Shown here: positions 25,915 through 34,490 of the stretch, one piece after another | How positions within the stretch are numbered: the stretch's first letter is position 1 | How the letters are laid out: every line of letters begins with the position of its first letter | Assembly (NCBI RefSeq): GCF_011398925.1 | Contig: NZ_AP022842.1 | Location: 2,034,001 to 2,098,000 of the forward strand | Origin: Bacillus sp. KH172YL63 | GTDB lineage: Bacteria > Bacillota > Bacilli > Bacillales > Bacillaceae_B | Length of the DNA: 64,000 nucleotides | Direction of reading: 5' to 3' | Translations under genes and position numbers: made by a program | The notes under the pieces: model-generated | Told to the model about the DNA's origin: nothing | Seen by the model: the letters and a program-made list of their open reading frames with translations, nothing else | Database searches by the model: none

Positions 25915-26660
25915 TGGAACAAGTAGGGATTAATGTAGGCTTTCGTATTCTGAAGTATTATTTATGGCATCAATTCTTTTTCAGACATCAGGTGAAGAAA
26001 GAAAAAGAGAAGCTTTCTTACCATAAATTATCCCGTACTTTAAAAGAGTTTGAAGATGAAAAGCCAACTCTTCAGAAAAAGCATCTGTTTGATTGCACGT
26101 TCACCATCTTCGACTTGGAAACGACAGGGTTTTTCCCCGAGATTGGGGATGAGATCATTTCCATCGGGGCTGTTAAGGTGCATGAAGGGAAAGTTCAGCG
26201 GGATGAGACGTTTTATCAAGTCATCAACCCCCTTCAGACGGTGTCAAGGGAGACGAAGCGGTTCACGGGGCTGCGGAGGAAAGATTTCATTAACGGTGTG
26301 ACACTGCCGATCGGACTTGAAAGATTCATCGAATTCAGCAAAGGAACGATACTGGTTGCCCACCCGGCCAGCTTTGATATCAATTTCCTGCAAAAAAGGA
26401 TCAGCCGCTGGGAATTACCTTCTTTTGAACCGGAATATGTTGATTCTTTTTCACTTGCTAATGGTTTGCTTGCCAGGGATGACTGTTATCTCGATTCCCT
26501 TGTGAAAAAGTTCAACATCGACAGCAGGGCACGTCATCATGCATTGAACGATGCCATCATGACGGCCGAGATCTTTGAAAGGCTGTTGATGATATGCTAC
26601 GAACAAGAAGTCCATACCATACGCGGCATGCATGAATTCATTCTTCACGAATCGGGATGA
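25914..26660 (+). CDS. DnaQ-like 3'-5' exonuclease
   Basis: 248 residues. An amphipathic N-terminal region (about 1-60) is followed by a DEDDh exonuclease domain: FDLETTGF (Asp/Glu pair near 65), the second Asp in AHPASFDINFL, and HHALNDAIMTAE with catalytic His and Asp. It resembles the DNA polymerase III epsilon proofreading fold, but in Bacillus such stand-alone proteins usually pair with a DUF294/CBS protein as here. The start codon overlaps the upstream stop, so both are one translational unit; a nuclease effector gated by nucleotide sensing is possible (inference). Confidence 0.93.
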   Translation: MEQVGINVGFRILKYYLWHQFFFRHQVKKEKEKLSYHKLSRTLKEFEDEKPTLQKKHLFDCTFTIFDLETTGFFPEIGDEIISIGAVKVHEGKVQRDETFYQVINPLQTVSRETKRFTGLRRKDFINGVTLPIGLERFIEFSKGTILVAHPASFDINFLQKRISRWELPSFEPEYVDSFSLANGLLARDDCYLDSLVKKFNIDSRARHHALNDAIMTAEIFERLLMICYEQEVHTIRGMHEFILHESG

Positions 26661-26663
26661 AAA

Positions 26664-26699
26664 AAAAGCTTGAGGAATCTCTCCTCAAGCTTTTTTCTA
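26664..26699. terminator. bidirectional intrinsic terminator
   Basis: A 13-bp stem AAAAGCTTGAGGA / TCCTCAAGCTTTT with a five-base loop and T/A runs on both flanks. It serves the exonuclease gene (+) and proA (-). Confidence 0.9.
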
Positions 26700-26703
26700 T
26701 AGA

Positions 26704-27966
26704 TTATCGGATTTGACCTGTTCCGTGCATCATATACTTCACAGTCGTGAGTGCCGGTAATCCCATTGGCCCTCTTGCATGAAGCTTCTGTGTTGAGATG
26801 CCGATTTCTGCACCGAATCCGAGTGCCCCGCCATCTGTAAAGCGTGTCGACGCATTGTGATACAGTGCTGCAGCATCAACAAGCATCATGAACTTCTTGG
26901 CGGTTTCACTGTTTTCAGTTACAATCGCTTCGGAATGCTTTGTTCCGTATTGTTCGATATGATCCACTGCACCATCAAGATCTGACACGATTTTGACCGC
27001 GATATCCAGGCTTAAATATTCATTGGCCCAGTCTTCTTCGCCTGCAAGCTTCGCATCATCGATGGCAGCCACTACTTTTTCGTCACCGTGAATAGAAACG
27101 CCGTGTTTTTTGAGCTTTTCCACAAAGGCATCTTTGTTCGCTTCAAACCATTCTTCGTGAAGAATGACCGTTTCTGCCGCATTACATACCGCTGGACGGT
27201 CTGTCTTGGCATTGATCATGATATTCAAAGCTTTTTCTACATCCGCTTCTTTATCAATGTAGATATGGCAATTTCCTACCCCGGTTTCAAGCACTGGAAC
27301 TGTAGCATTATTAACAACCGCATTGATCAATGCACCGCCGCCGCGGGGAATTAAGACATCGATATATTCTTTCATCGTGAACAATTCACTGGTTGCCTCT
27401 CGGTCAGTGGTGTTGATGAATTGAACCGCTTCTTTCGGGATATCTGTCTTTTCTAATGCATCATGCATCACATCAACAATCGCTTTATTAGATGTGATGG
27501 CATTGGAACCGCCTTTCAGAATGATCGCATTACCAGATTTAAGTGCCAATCCAGTCGCATCTACTGTTACATTTGGCCGGGCTTCATAAATCATGCCGAT
27601 GACACCTAGTGGGACGGTAACCTTTTGGACTTGCAGTTGATTTTCCAATGTCCAATCAGACACGATTTTTCCAGTTGGATCTTCAAGATCCGCTACCTGG
27701 CGAAGACCGTTCGCAAAGTCTTCTACGCGTTCTTTGGATAGTGACAAACGATCCATGAATGCTGCTTCAAAGCCTTTCTCTCTGCCTCTTTCTAGATCCT
27801 TTTCATTTTGCTTCAAGATGGATTCATAGTTTGTCTCCAAATGGTCTGCAAGCGTGTGAAGCGCTTTGTTTTTCTGATCAGTTGTTAAAAGGCTGAGTGT
27901 TTTTGCCGCTTTTTTAGCCATCATCGCTTGTTTTTTTACATCGGTTTTTTCTACTGTTAAAGTCAT
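26704..27966 (-). CDS. proA: glutamate-5-semialdehyde dehydrogenase
   Basis: 420 residues, full length. It reduces glutamyl-5-phosphate to glutamate-5-semialdehyde with NADPH, the second proline step. Signatures are PLGVIGMIYEARPNVT, LKGGSNAI, the catalytic Cys in RPAVCNAAET and late FTDGGALGFGAEIGIST. The start at 27966 (ATG) is supported by AGGAGG 6 bases upstream; the TTG codon just before it is less likely. Follows proB by 93 bp in a proC-proB-proA cluster. Confidence 0.97.
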   Translation of the reverse strand: MTLTVEKTDVKKQAMMAKKAAKTLSLLTTDQKNKALHTLADHLETNYESILKQNEKDLERGREKGFEAAFMDRLSLSKERVEDFANGLRQVADLEDPTGKIVSDWTLENQLQVQKVTVPLGVIGMIYEARPNVTVDATGLALKSGNAIILKGGSNAITSNKAIVDVMHDALEKTDIPKEAVQFINTTDREATSELFTMKEYIDVLIPRGGGALINAVVNNATVPVLETGVGNCHIYIDKEADVEKALNIMINAKTDRPAVCNAAETVILHEEWFEANKDAFVEKLKKHGVSIHGDEKVVAAIDDAKLAGEEDWANEYLSLDIAVKIVSDLDGAVDHIEQYGTKHSEAIVTENSETAKKFMMLVDAAALYHNASTRFTDGGALGFGAEIGISTQKLHARGPMGLPALTTVKYMMHGTGQIR

Positions 27967-28059
27967 CAAATACCTCCTGGTTTTTTGGGTGAAGCTTGAT
28001 TGAACTTATTTTGGATTTGTTGAGTTATTTATGGAAATGGACGGGAGGAAAGCCCTCCC

Positions 28060-29175
28060 TTAGACGCCCATTGGAATCGGTACTTCTACGTGGCAAACGA
28101 GCTGGTCGATTTCCACTGCAATTTCATCCGATTTGATGTCTGCAGGGTTTTTCAGTTGACCTGATCGATAGTTGACCATTCCAAGCCCGACTTCTTCGTT
28201 GCGGTTATCGAGGATGCGCACGACCGCGCCTTTGTTGAAACGCCCTTTTACTGAGTAAATATCATCGATTGTCAAGCTTTTCTTTTCATCGAGAATACGG
28301 TCTTTCGCATCTGCATCGATGGTGATTTCTCCTTCAGGACCTGAGTTGAATGCGATCCATTGCTTCTTGGAATCAAGATTCACCGAATCTTCCGTCGATT
28401 CAAAATAGGTTCCTTTTGCTGTATGCTGTACAGCATCATATATGATATTGGCGTGACCTGATTTACCAAGGAATGCCGGGATGCCGGATGCCATGGTGAT
28501 CTTGAAAGCATCAATCTTCGAACGCATACCGCCTGTTCCGACTGAGCTTCCAGGCTCTCCTGCCATGTCTTCGATCTCTTCGGTGATTTCAGTAACCGTT
28601 TCAAGAAGCTCGGCATCTGGGTTTTTACGTGGATCCGCATCATATAATCCGTCAATATCAGACAGGATGATGAGTTGATCTGCATCGACCAGTGCTGCCA
28701 CTTTAGCTGAAAGTGTATCATTGTCGCCGAATTTCAAGCGGTCGATCGTGACGGTGTCATTTTCATTTACGATTGGGATGATCCCTCTTTCAAGAAGTAC
28801 ATTAATCGTATTTCTTGCATTGTTGTATCTACCTTCATCTGAAAAATCACTGCGAGTGATTAAGATTTGCGAAGCCACATATCCATTGGAAATGAGCAGA
28901 TCGGAATATGCTTCAATCAATAGACCTTGACCAATCGCTGCAGCCGCCTGCTTCTCCGGCAGAGAACTTGGGCGCGTCAAGCAGCCTAATTTACGATAAC
29001 CTGCTGCGACTGCTCCTGATGAAACAAGCAGAACTTCATGGCCGTCGTCTTTCAAACGAACAACTTCATCTACAAGACGCTCGAGCTTCCTGCGGCTCAT
29101 TTCTCCGTGTAAACTTGTCAAAGAACTACTTCCAATCTTAATGACGATACGTTTCTTCTTATTATCTTGGGACAT
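28060..29175 (-). CDS. proB: glutamate 5-kinase
   Basis: 371 residues. An amino-acid-kinase domain (about 8-260; KIGSSSL, VSSGAVAAG, NENDTV, GTGGMRSKI) is followed by a C-terminal PUA domain (about 280-360), the common long form. It phosphorylates glutamate, the proline-inhibited first step. ATG behind AGGAGTG. A hairpin with the GTCCGTCCCT word (29194-29232) lies in the proC-proB gap; it is not a T-box, as it lacks the AGGGTGGNACC element. Confidence 0.97.
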   Translation of the reverse strand: MSQDNKKKRIVIKIGSSSLTSLHGEMSRRKLERLVDEVVRLKDDGHEVLLVSSGAVAAGYRKLGCLTRPSSLPEKQAAAAIGQGLLIEAYSDLLISNGYVASQILITRSDFSDEGRYNNARNTINVLLERGIIPIVNENDTVTIDRLKFGDNDTLSAKVAALVDADQLIILSDIDGLYDADPRKNPDAELLETVTEITEEIEDMAGEPGSSVGTGGMRSKIDAFKITMASGIPAFLGKSGHANIIYDAVQHTAKGTYFESTEDSVNLDSKKQWIAFNSGPEGEITIDADAKDRILDEKKSLTIDDIYSVKGRFNKGAVVRILDNRNEEVGLGMVNYRSGQLKNPADIKSDEIAVEIDQLVCHVEVPIPMGV

Positions 29176-29193
29176 TTAATCACTCCTGGTAAG

Positions 29194-29232
29194 GTCCGTC
29201 CCTCGCCCCTCTTGCTGATTGCAGGGACGGAC
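29194..29232. repeat. GTCCGTCCCT hairpin in the proC-proB gap
   Basis: A ten-bp perfect stem GTCCGTCCCT / AGGGACGGAC with a 19-base loop, ending about 10 bases before the proB ribosome site. The same word forms a larger hairpin at 55101-55145 and occurs once without partner at 23105-23115. There is no T run on the minus strand, so it is more likely a leader element or inserted repeat than a terminator. Confidence 0.6.
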
Positions 29233-29278
29233 ATGTATTTCTTTTCTGATATATGGGTAAATGGGTGAATATTCGTGT

Positions 29279-30124
29279 TTAGCTCATGACTAATTCTTTT
29301 GTTTGTAAGGAAGAGCTGATTTCTTTGGAGCGTCTTTCTGCTCCTTTGACAGCTTCTGAGATTGCCTTCCCTCCACCGAACTCTGCAAGTGCATCAAGTC
29401 CTGCGGCGGTTGTGCCATTTGGGGATGTTACGTTTTCTCTGAGTTGTGCTGGTGATTCTTCCCGCTCTAACATCATCTTGGCTGCACCAAAGATGGTCTG
29501 TGCACCGATTTTACGTGCAAGTGCCGGTTCTAATCCTGCCTCTGCACCTGTTTTTTCGATATGTTCCATTAAATAGTAGAAATATGCTGGACCACTCCCG
29601 GCGATTCCGGTGAATATGTCCATTTGGTCTTCATCAATGATGAACACTTCTCCAATGCTTGATAATAATTCTTCTGCATTGTCCATGTCTTCTTTAGAAG
29701 TGAATCTTCCTGCGGAAATCGCAGTGGCAGATTCCTTCAACATACTGGATGTGTTCGGCATTACGCGAATCACCGATTGACCGGCTGGCAGTTGTTCTTC
29801 CATATGGGAAGTGGTAATGCCCGCCAATACGGACAGGATCACTGTATCCTTTCGAACCAGTTGATTGATGGACGCCAATGCTTTATCAATGTCCTTTGGC
29901 TTCATTGCCAGTATAAGGATGTCAATTTCCTCAAAAGGTAAATGATCCTTTTTAAGAGCCGTTATACCATATTTTTCTTTCATTTCATCTAATTTATCTT
30001 GATTGCTCCGATTTGAAACAATGATTTGTTCTGTTGGAAGCTTTCCGCTTTGTACAGTACCTGAGATCATGGCTTCAGCCATATTTCCTGCACCAAGAAA
30101 AGCAATCGTTTTATTTTTCAACAA
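29279..30124 (-). CDS. proC: pyrroline-5-carboxylate reductase
   Basis: About 281 residues. A Rossmann domain starts IAFLGAGNMAEAMISG and is followed by VSNRSN, LAMKPKDI and the C-terminal dimer domain with AGSGPAYFYYLMEHI and VTSPNGTTAAGLDAL. It reduces pyrroline-5-carboxylate to proline, the last step, using product of the proB and proA genes downstream. The start is probably TTG 30124, with GGAG 9 bases upstream; TTG 30121 is possible, and the longer ORF start at 30169 lacks a ribosome site. Confidence 0.95.
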   Translation of the reverse strand: MLKNKTIAFLGAGNMAEAMISGTVQSGKLPTEQIIVSNRSNQDKLDEMKEKYGITALKKDHLPFEEIDILILAMKPKDIDKALASINQLVRKDTVILSVLAGITTSHMEEQLPAGQSVIRVMPNTSSMLKESATAISAGRFTSKEDMDNAEELLSSIGEVFIIDEDQMDIFTGIAGSGPAYFYYLMEHIEKTGAEAGLEPALARKIGAQTIFGAAKMMLEREESPAQLRENVTSPNGTTAAGLDALAEFGGGKAISEAVKGAERRSKEISSSLQTKELVMS

Positions 30125-30529
30125 ACATATCAGCTCCAGTTCATAGTGTACGTTCTTTTTAATTTTCATTTAGTCATTTTAATAGTAAATAGTAATTGCA
30201 CCCCGCCAAAAGCCTTGAGTGGCGTGTGCTTTGTTCACAACGTTTATTATCGTAACATGCTGATAAATGATATCAAGGGCAATAAAGGAAGTAGTTAGGA
30301 ATTTGCCGTATAAGCTAGTGGAAGCGCTATCATCCCCTTTTATGTTATTCAGATTCCTTCTAAAGGCCGTATATTGGACGAGAGAGCCTATAATCAGAAT
30401 TTTTACTTTTGGAAATTGGCTGGATTGGAGGGGTGGATCGTGCCTGGGAGCAGTGAAGACAGTATAATGTGGGGGTTGAAAGAGGTTATATTTTCATGGC
30501 CAATGATATTAAGTGTTTGGAAAATAAAA
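30125..30529. other. intergenic region upstream of proC
   Basis: It holds a hairpin (30198-30229; GCACCCCGCCA against TGGCGTGTGC) in the presumed proC leader. I see no T-box, no convincing promoter pair and no gene; the short open frames here lack ribosome sites. Confidence 0.5.
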
Positions 30530-30570
30530 AACATCCCGTTCAGCAGCAATGTACTGAACGGGATGTTGGT
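30530..30570 (-). terminator. intrinsic terminator of the LCP gene
   Basis: A perfect 14-bp stem AACATCCCGTTCAG / CTGAACGGGATGTT with a ten-base loop, followed on the minus strand by a T6 run. Confidence 0.92.
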
Positions 30571-30573
30571 TGA

Positions 30574-31524
30574 TTATTCTGTAGTAGCTTCATCAGATGT
30601 CCCGTTAAGGAAGTCTTTCAAAGCCTGTTTATTTTCTTCAAAGTCGATTTCAAGGACTGACCCGACTCCGCTGTAGCTTGCATTATCGAAAGAACCATTG
30701 ACCGGTAGCGTCAGCTTGTCCATATCACTTTTATTGCTTAAAAGGATATCTTTCGCAATGGAGATCTGATCCAGTTTATTCATATTCGTTTGAAGATAGG
30801 GTTGAATTGATCCTGCCATCTTAGGAAGCTTTGTTACGCCTCCTATCGATAATACTTCTTCTTTTAGGGCTGAAATAACCTTCTGCTGCCGTTCCACCCT
30901 GCCGAAATCACCCTGTGCATCATGACGGAATCTGGCATAGCCCAATAATTCTTTCCCATTGAGCTTTTGGACACCTGGTTCCAGGGAAACGCCGATATTT
31001 GCCGACATTGCCTTTTCAACGTCCATCTCGATTCCATCCGGGGCAAGGATATCGACTGATTGCTCAAACCCTTTGAAGTCCACAATCATGTAATACTGGA
31101 TATCGAGGTCAAAGTTTTGCTTGATTGTTTTTCGCAGCAATTCAGGACCGCCTAAATAGAATGCAGTATTTAATTTATAATTCCTGTAACCGGGAATCTC
31201 CGCGTATATATCCCGCATAAAAGAAACGAGTTTGGTTTCATTTGTTTTAGGGTCGACTTGAGCAAGCATCATCGTGTCGGTCCTCGATTTCTCCTCGCCC
31301 CTGCTGTCGACACCCAACAGTAGGATGTTCACCTTGCCGTTTGCATCTTTTACACCATTGAACTTATAGTCTTCCTGCATCGGATCTTCACCGGCCATTT
31401 TATATCCGCTGTAAAATTGAAAAGCGGCATAGCCGAGTAAACTTAAAATGAGAAGCAATAATACCAGAACTACTTTTCTTCCACGTTTCTTCTTTCTGGT
31501 CTTGCGATTTATTCGTGAATCCAT
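30574..31524 (-). CDS. LytR-CpsA-Psr family cell-wall glycopolymer ligase
   Basis: 316 residues. A basic cytoplasmic N-terminus (NRKTRKKKRGRK) and one membrane helix (about 18-38) precede an extracellular LCP domain with NILLLGVDSR, the TDTMMLAQVDP motif, FMRDIYAEIPGY, and GYARFRHDAQGDFGRVERQQ, which hold the catalytic Arg and Asp residues. LCP enzymes (TagT/U/V) transfer teichoic acids or other polymers from lipid carrier to peptidoglycan. The polymer here cannot be told from sequence. Single-gene unit with its own terminator; ATG behind GTAGGTG. Confidence 0.94.
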   Translation of the reverse strand: MDSRINRKTRKKKRGRKVVLVLLLLILSLLGYAAFQFYSGYKMAGEDPMQEDYKFNGVKDANGKVNILLLGVDSRGEEKSRTDTMMLAQVDPKTNETKLVSFMRDIYAEIPGYRNYKLNTAFYLGGPELLRKTIKQNFDLDIQYYMIVDFKGFEQSVDILAPDGIEMDVEKAMSANIGVSLEPGVQKLNGKELLGYARFRHDAQGDFGRVERQQKVISALKEEVLSIGGVTKLPKMAGSIQPYLQTNMNKLDQISIAKDILLSNKSDMDKLTLPVNGSFDNASYSGVGSVLEIDFEENKQALKDFLNGTSDEATTE

Positions 31525-31684
31525 TTCTTCACCTACTTATAAGACATTCATGAATTACCGATGATAGTATGAAATAGTACGTGATTCGCGGATATTTGAC
31601 AATCGTAGAATGTTGGATAACTGTACATATTTCTCCAATCAGTTGGTTGAGAATATATTTTATCACAAATACCTTTAAATGTAC

Positions 31685-32410
31685 TTAATTATTATCACTA
31701 TTAAGTTGCAGGAAATGGAAATATGGCCGGGTGATTTCCGTGATTTCCTCTAAGTCCTCTTGATTGTAGGAAATGATGAATGATGTCGAGGGACCGCTGG
31801 ACTTTTCCATATCAAGCACTGACTGAATGTCATGTTTTTCGACGGATCTCCCTATTAGTATGGAGAGTTCAGCACGTATCCCTTTTGAACCGACCGGAAG
31901 TATGTGTTGAATGGACGGATGATTCATGCAGATGTGGAACAATGACAGAGGTGCGACAAATTCTTCATTTTCCAAAACTTCCTGGCCAACCAGCGGTTTA
32001 CCGATCACCCCATAGGAAAGCGAGTCGGGATCAATTCTGTCAGGTCGCGTTTCTTTCATGCCGATGCATGTTACGGCGATTGCCGATTGAAGAAGATGGA
32101 TGTTGGATTCGGAGCTCCCGGTTACCGGAATCCCATGCAGCCCCAATTCGGCCAATCCTTTATTGATTCCATTGTTATAAGCGTCCCATACAGAATCAGA
32201 TGTGAAATTCATCAGCTGAACAGCAAGCAGGTCGGCCCCTGCTGACAGGCACTCCATCGCCGCAACCCTGAAGCAGTAGTACCCGACTGTTTCAGGATCA
32301 GCCTGCACTGGGTCATCCGGCTTCAACCCAATACCGCCGCTGCATTCAGATGCGAAAATCAGTTGCTTATCGCCGGTATGAACCGATAATACGTCTCTTC
32401 CCTTCATCAT
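31685..32410 (-). CDS. cblS: alpha-ribazole kinase CblS (AIR synthase-like)
   Basis: 241 residues of the PurM/AIR-synthase-like superfamily. An N-terminal ATP-binding half has ASECSGGIGLKPDD, MECLSAGADLLAVQL and IPVTGSSESN. In Listeria and Geobacillus this protein phosphorylates scavenged alpha-ribazole to alpha-ribazole-5'-phosphate, bypassing CobT. The call rests on the fold, on the adjacent CblT-like membrane protein and on the cobamide operon. It overlaps cblT by 4 bp and is the last gene of the operon. ATG behind GGGGGAC. Confidence 0.85.
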   Translation of the reverse strand: MMKGRDVLSVHTGDKQLIFASECSGGIGLKPDDPVQADPETVGYYCFRVAAMECLSAGADLLAVQLMNFTSDSVWDAYNNGINKGLAELGLHGIPVTGSSESNIHLLQSAIAVTCIGMKETRPDRIDPDSLSYGVIGKPLVGQEVLENEEFVAPLSLFHICMNHPSIQHILPVGSKGIRAELSILIGRSVEKHDIQSVLDMEKSSGPSTSFIISYNQEDLEEITEITRPYFHFLQLNSDNN

Positions 32411-32919
32411 GCGAAGTCCCCCTTCTTCAAACTGCGCACCAATGGTGGATACAGGAAATGCGCAAGGGTCAAATTCATCAAGCTACCCGTCAACAAGGAA
32501 GGCAGCATCGCAAAATAGAAGGACAGACTCAATAGAAAGATAAATGGAATCCCTGCTATCAAACCATTGCCGATAAAAAAGAGGATCGCAGCGATGACCG
32601 GCTTCCCCTTTGAAAAAATATAGCCGAATAACCATACAAAAAGCGCCATCTCAGCAGCAATGATCAGATGGAAAGGTCCGAGGGGAAATCCTGCGTAAAG
32701 GGCTGACAGAAGATGCCCTCCCCCTGCTACTACTGCCCCTTTTCTTCCATTATATAATGATGCTGCCAATAGGGCAGGCATGCTGTCGAATGCAACGGTC
32801 CCGATGACAGCCGGTATTTTCACCAGCCCACCGATCGCTGATAAAGCAATAAAGAGGGATAGGATGATGAAAGATTTCAGGTTATTTCTCATTTGGTGCA
32901 GTTCCTGAGGAGAAGACAT
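32407..32919 (-). CDS. cblT: alpha-ribazole transporter CblT (ECF S-component-like)
   Basis: 170 residues with five to six hydrophobic helices and the S-component-like segment GRKGAVVAGGGHLLSALYAG. CblT proteins import alpha-ribazole for CblS. The first ATG with a well-placed GGAG site is 32919; the ORF can begin at GTG 32925. Its start lies inside the 3' end of the adenosyltransferase gene and its end overlaps cblS, so all three are translationally linked. Confidence 0.85.
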   Translation of the reverse strand: MSSPQELHQMRNNLKSFIILSLFIALSAIGGLVKIPAVIGTVAFDSMPALLAASLYNGRKGAVVAGGGHLLSALYAGFPLGPFHLIIAAEMALFVWLFGYIFSKGKPVIAAILFFIGNGLIAGIPFIFLLSLSFYFAMLPSLLTGSLMNLTLAHFLYPPLVRSLKKGDFA

Positions 32920-33466
32920 TTGCACTCCGGATATATTCGATATCTTTCACGTTGGCTCGATGGTTAATGACCCGTGCCAGGGCAAAAAAGTAGTCGGATA
33001 AGCGATTGACGTACTGAAGCGTGACGTATGGGAAATGCTCATCAGTCTTTGATAAAGAAACGATAGATCTCTCGGCCCTTCTCGCCACGGTTCTTGCGAT
33101 ATGAATACTTGCTGCTGCCTTGACGCCCCCAGGCAGGATGAACTTTTCCAGTGGAGGCGCTTCCTCTGTTAAGCGGTCAATGTGTTCTTCCAGTCTTTGA
33201 ACCGACTCTGGCTTGAGCTTGATCTGCCTTCTTCTGGATACATTTGATAGATCACCTCCACAATCGAACAATTCATGCTGGATCGTCTCCAGCGACTGAA
33301 TAAGGTCTTCGTATCGCTCAGCATGGAGTTCCGTGATCGCCTGACCTACGAAAGAATTCACTTCATCCAATGTTCCATATGCATCGACGCGGATGTCATC
33401 TTTATCTACCCTGCCGCCAATCAAACTTGTTTGTCCTTTGTCCCCGGTCTTTGTGTATAATTGCAA
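32882..33466 (-). CDS. PduO-type cob(I)alamin adenosyltransferase
   Basis: 194 residues. It starts MQLYTKTGDKGQTSLIGG, the PduO signature with ATP-binding residues, and has the late HIARTVARRAERSIV and YVNRLSDYFFALAR helices. It makes adenosylcobalamin or adenosylcobinamide from Co(I) corrinoid and ATP. The start is TTG at 33466, supported by AAGGAG nine bases upstream; the longer ORF start at 33523 has no ribosome site and would overlap the CobU-like gene before it. Confidence 0.93.
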   Translation of the reverse strand: MQLYTKTGDKGQTSLIGGRVDKDDIRVDAYGTLDEVNSFVGQAITELHAERYEDLIQSLETIQHELFDCGGDLSNVSRRRQIKLKPESVQRLEEHIDRLTEEAPPLEKFILPGGVKAAASIHIARTVARRAERSIVSLSKTDEHFPYVTLQYVNRLSDYFFALARVINHRANVKDIEYIRSANVFSSGTAPNEK

Positions 33467-33480
33467 TTTTCCCCTCTCCT

Positions 33481-33909
33481 TTACCTCTTTATTGGTGTCC
33501 CGATTCCGTACCATACTACCCATACTTCCTGTGCCATATCAGCAAGGTCTTGATAGATCCAGCCTGTCACATCCCGCCATTTTCTGTCTGCAGCATCAAC
33601 CGGTACAATCCCTTTGCCAATTTCTGAACCGATCCAGATCACTTTCCTTCCCTGTACATCCTGTTCCCATTGGAGCAGAGACGACATCCGGTGTTTGAAT
33701 TTTTCCCGTATATCTTCTGCCGGTAGGTGCAGAGAAGAACGGATGGCATATTCGAGCCCTTCCAATACGACGGTTGCAGCTGTGGTCTCAATTGTTTCTA
33801 CATCTCCATCGAAAAATGAAAACCAAGTATACTCCGGATTATTATGAAGAAAAGAATCATTCACCCATTTTCTTTTTCCATTAAAGGAACCGCCCGTAAC
33901 GAAGTACAT
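33481..33909 (-). CDS. CobU-like protein with degenerate P-loop
   Basis: 142 residues, shorter than usual CobU (about 180). The C-terminal half keeps the CobU signature: GSEIGKGIVP, then DRKWRDVTGWIYQDLADMAQEVWVV. The N-terminal P-loop is changed to TGGSFNGKRKW, lacking the GKS/T of a working Walker A. The partner gene at 35233-35787 has the opposite pattern, so the two may act as one split enzyme. The start at 33909 has GGAGG upstream; the longer ORF overlaps the phosphatase gene without a ribosome site. Confidence 0.8.
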   Translation of the reverse strand: MYFVTGGSFNGKRKWVNDSFLHNNPEYTWFSFFDGDVETIETTAATVVLEGLEYAIRSSLHLPAEDIREKFKHRMSSLLQWEQDVQGRKVIWIGSEIGKGIVPVDAADRKWRDVTGWIYQDLADMAQEVWVVWYGIGTPIKR

Positions 33910-34490
33910 GATTGTTTCCTCCAATCCTCTTCTGTTTTCCATCTTAACTCGTAACCTGAAGCATGAGGCACATCCCACTCCCAAAATGTCCGCTTTTCAT
34001 TCATTGGCGAAAGGACTGTCAAAAGATGACGCATGACCCCGCCATGGCTGATGATGGCATATTCGTGTCTGCCATCACACCGTATTTCGTTCATGATATG
34101 GGACCAGGCGATGTTAATGCGCTTCTTGAACTGACCGATGCCTTCTCCATTTGGAGGGGATTGGTTCGGATCGGAAAGCCACATTTGATAGGCCGCATCA
34201 TCCTTTAACTTGGCGTGGGTCAATCCTTCCCATTCACCGAAGTGGATTTCCCTTAACAAAGGTGTAGAAATGATGCTTGCATCTTGAAACAATATAGCCG
34301 CGGTTTCCATCGTCCTGTTCAAATCACTTGCGTACACTGTTTTAAAAGGACGGAATGAATGCTTGTAGAGATGAAGATAATCGATTCCTGTCGGTGATAA
34401 ACTTGAATTCGTCCAGCCGATGTATTGTCCTAGTTCATTCTCAGCCGTTACAGCATGCCTGATGAGCATAATAACCATATAGTCATCCAT
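33861..34490 (-). CDS. histidine phosphatase, probable alpha-ribazole-phosphatase (CobC-like)
   Basis: 209 residues. It carries the LIRHAVT catalytic motif (RHG-like, with Ala for Gly), YASDLNRTMETA, LREIHFGEWEGLT and the second catalytic His in ISHGG. The fold fits phosphoglycerate-mutase-like phosphatases; the position between cobS and the CobU-like gene suggests removal of the 5'-phosphate from alpha-ribazole phosphate or cobamide phosphate. The start 34490 (after GGGGGTGGAG) overlaps the cobS 3' end by 43 bp. Confidence 0.88.
   Translation of the reverse strand: MDDYMVIMLIRHAVTAENELGQYIGWTNSSLSPTGIDYLHLYKHSFRPFKTVYASDLNRTMETAAILFQDASIISTPLLREIHFGEWEGLTHAKLKDDAAYQMWLSDPNQSPPNGEGIGQFKKRINIAWSHIMNEIRCDGRHEYAIISHGGVMRHLLTVLSPMNEKRTFWEWDVPHASGYELRWKTEEDWRKQSCTSLRAVPLMEKENG

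Noticed and set aside
29176..29278. Possible T-box leader before proB
   Set aside because: The hairpin ends AGGGACGGACC, which only superficially resembles the T-box element AGGGTGGNACC; there is no specifier stem or terminator/antiterminator pair in the 103-bp gap.
30267..30467. Plus-strand 66-codon frame upstream of proC
   Set aside because: No usable ribosome site and no recognisable protein features.
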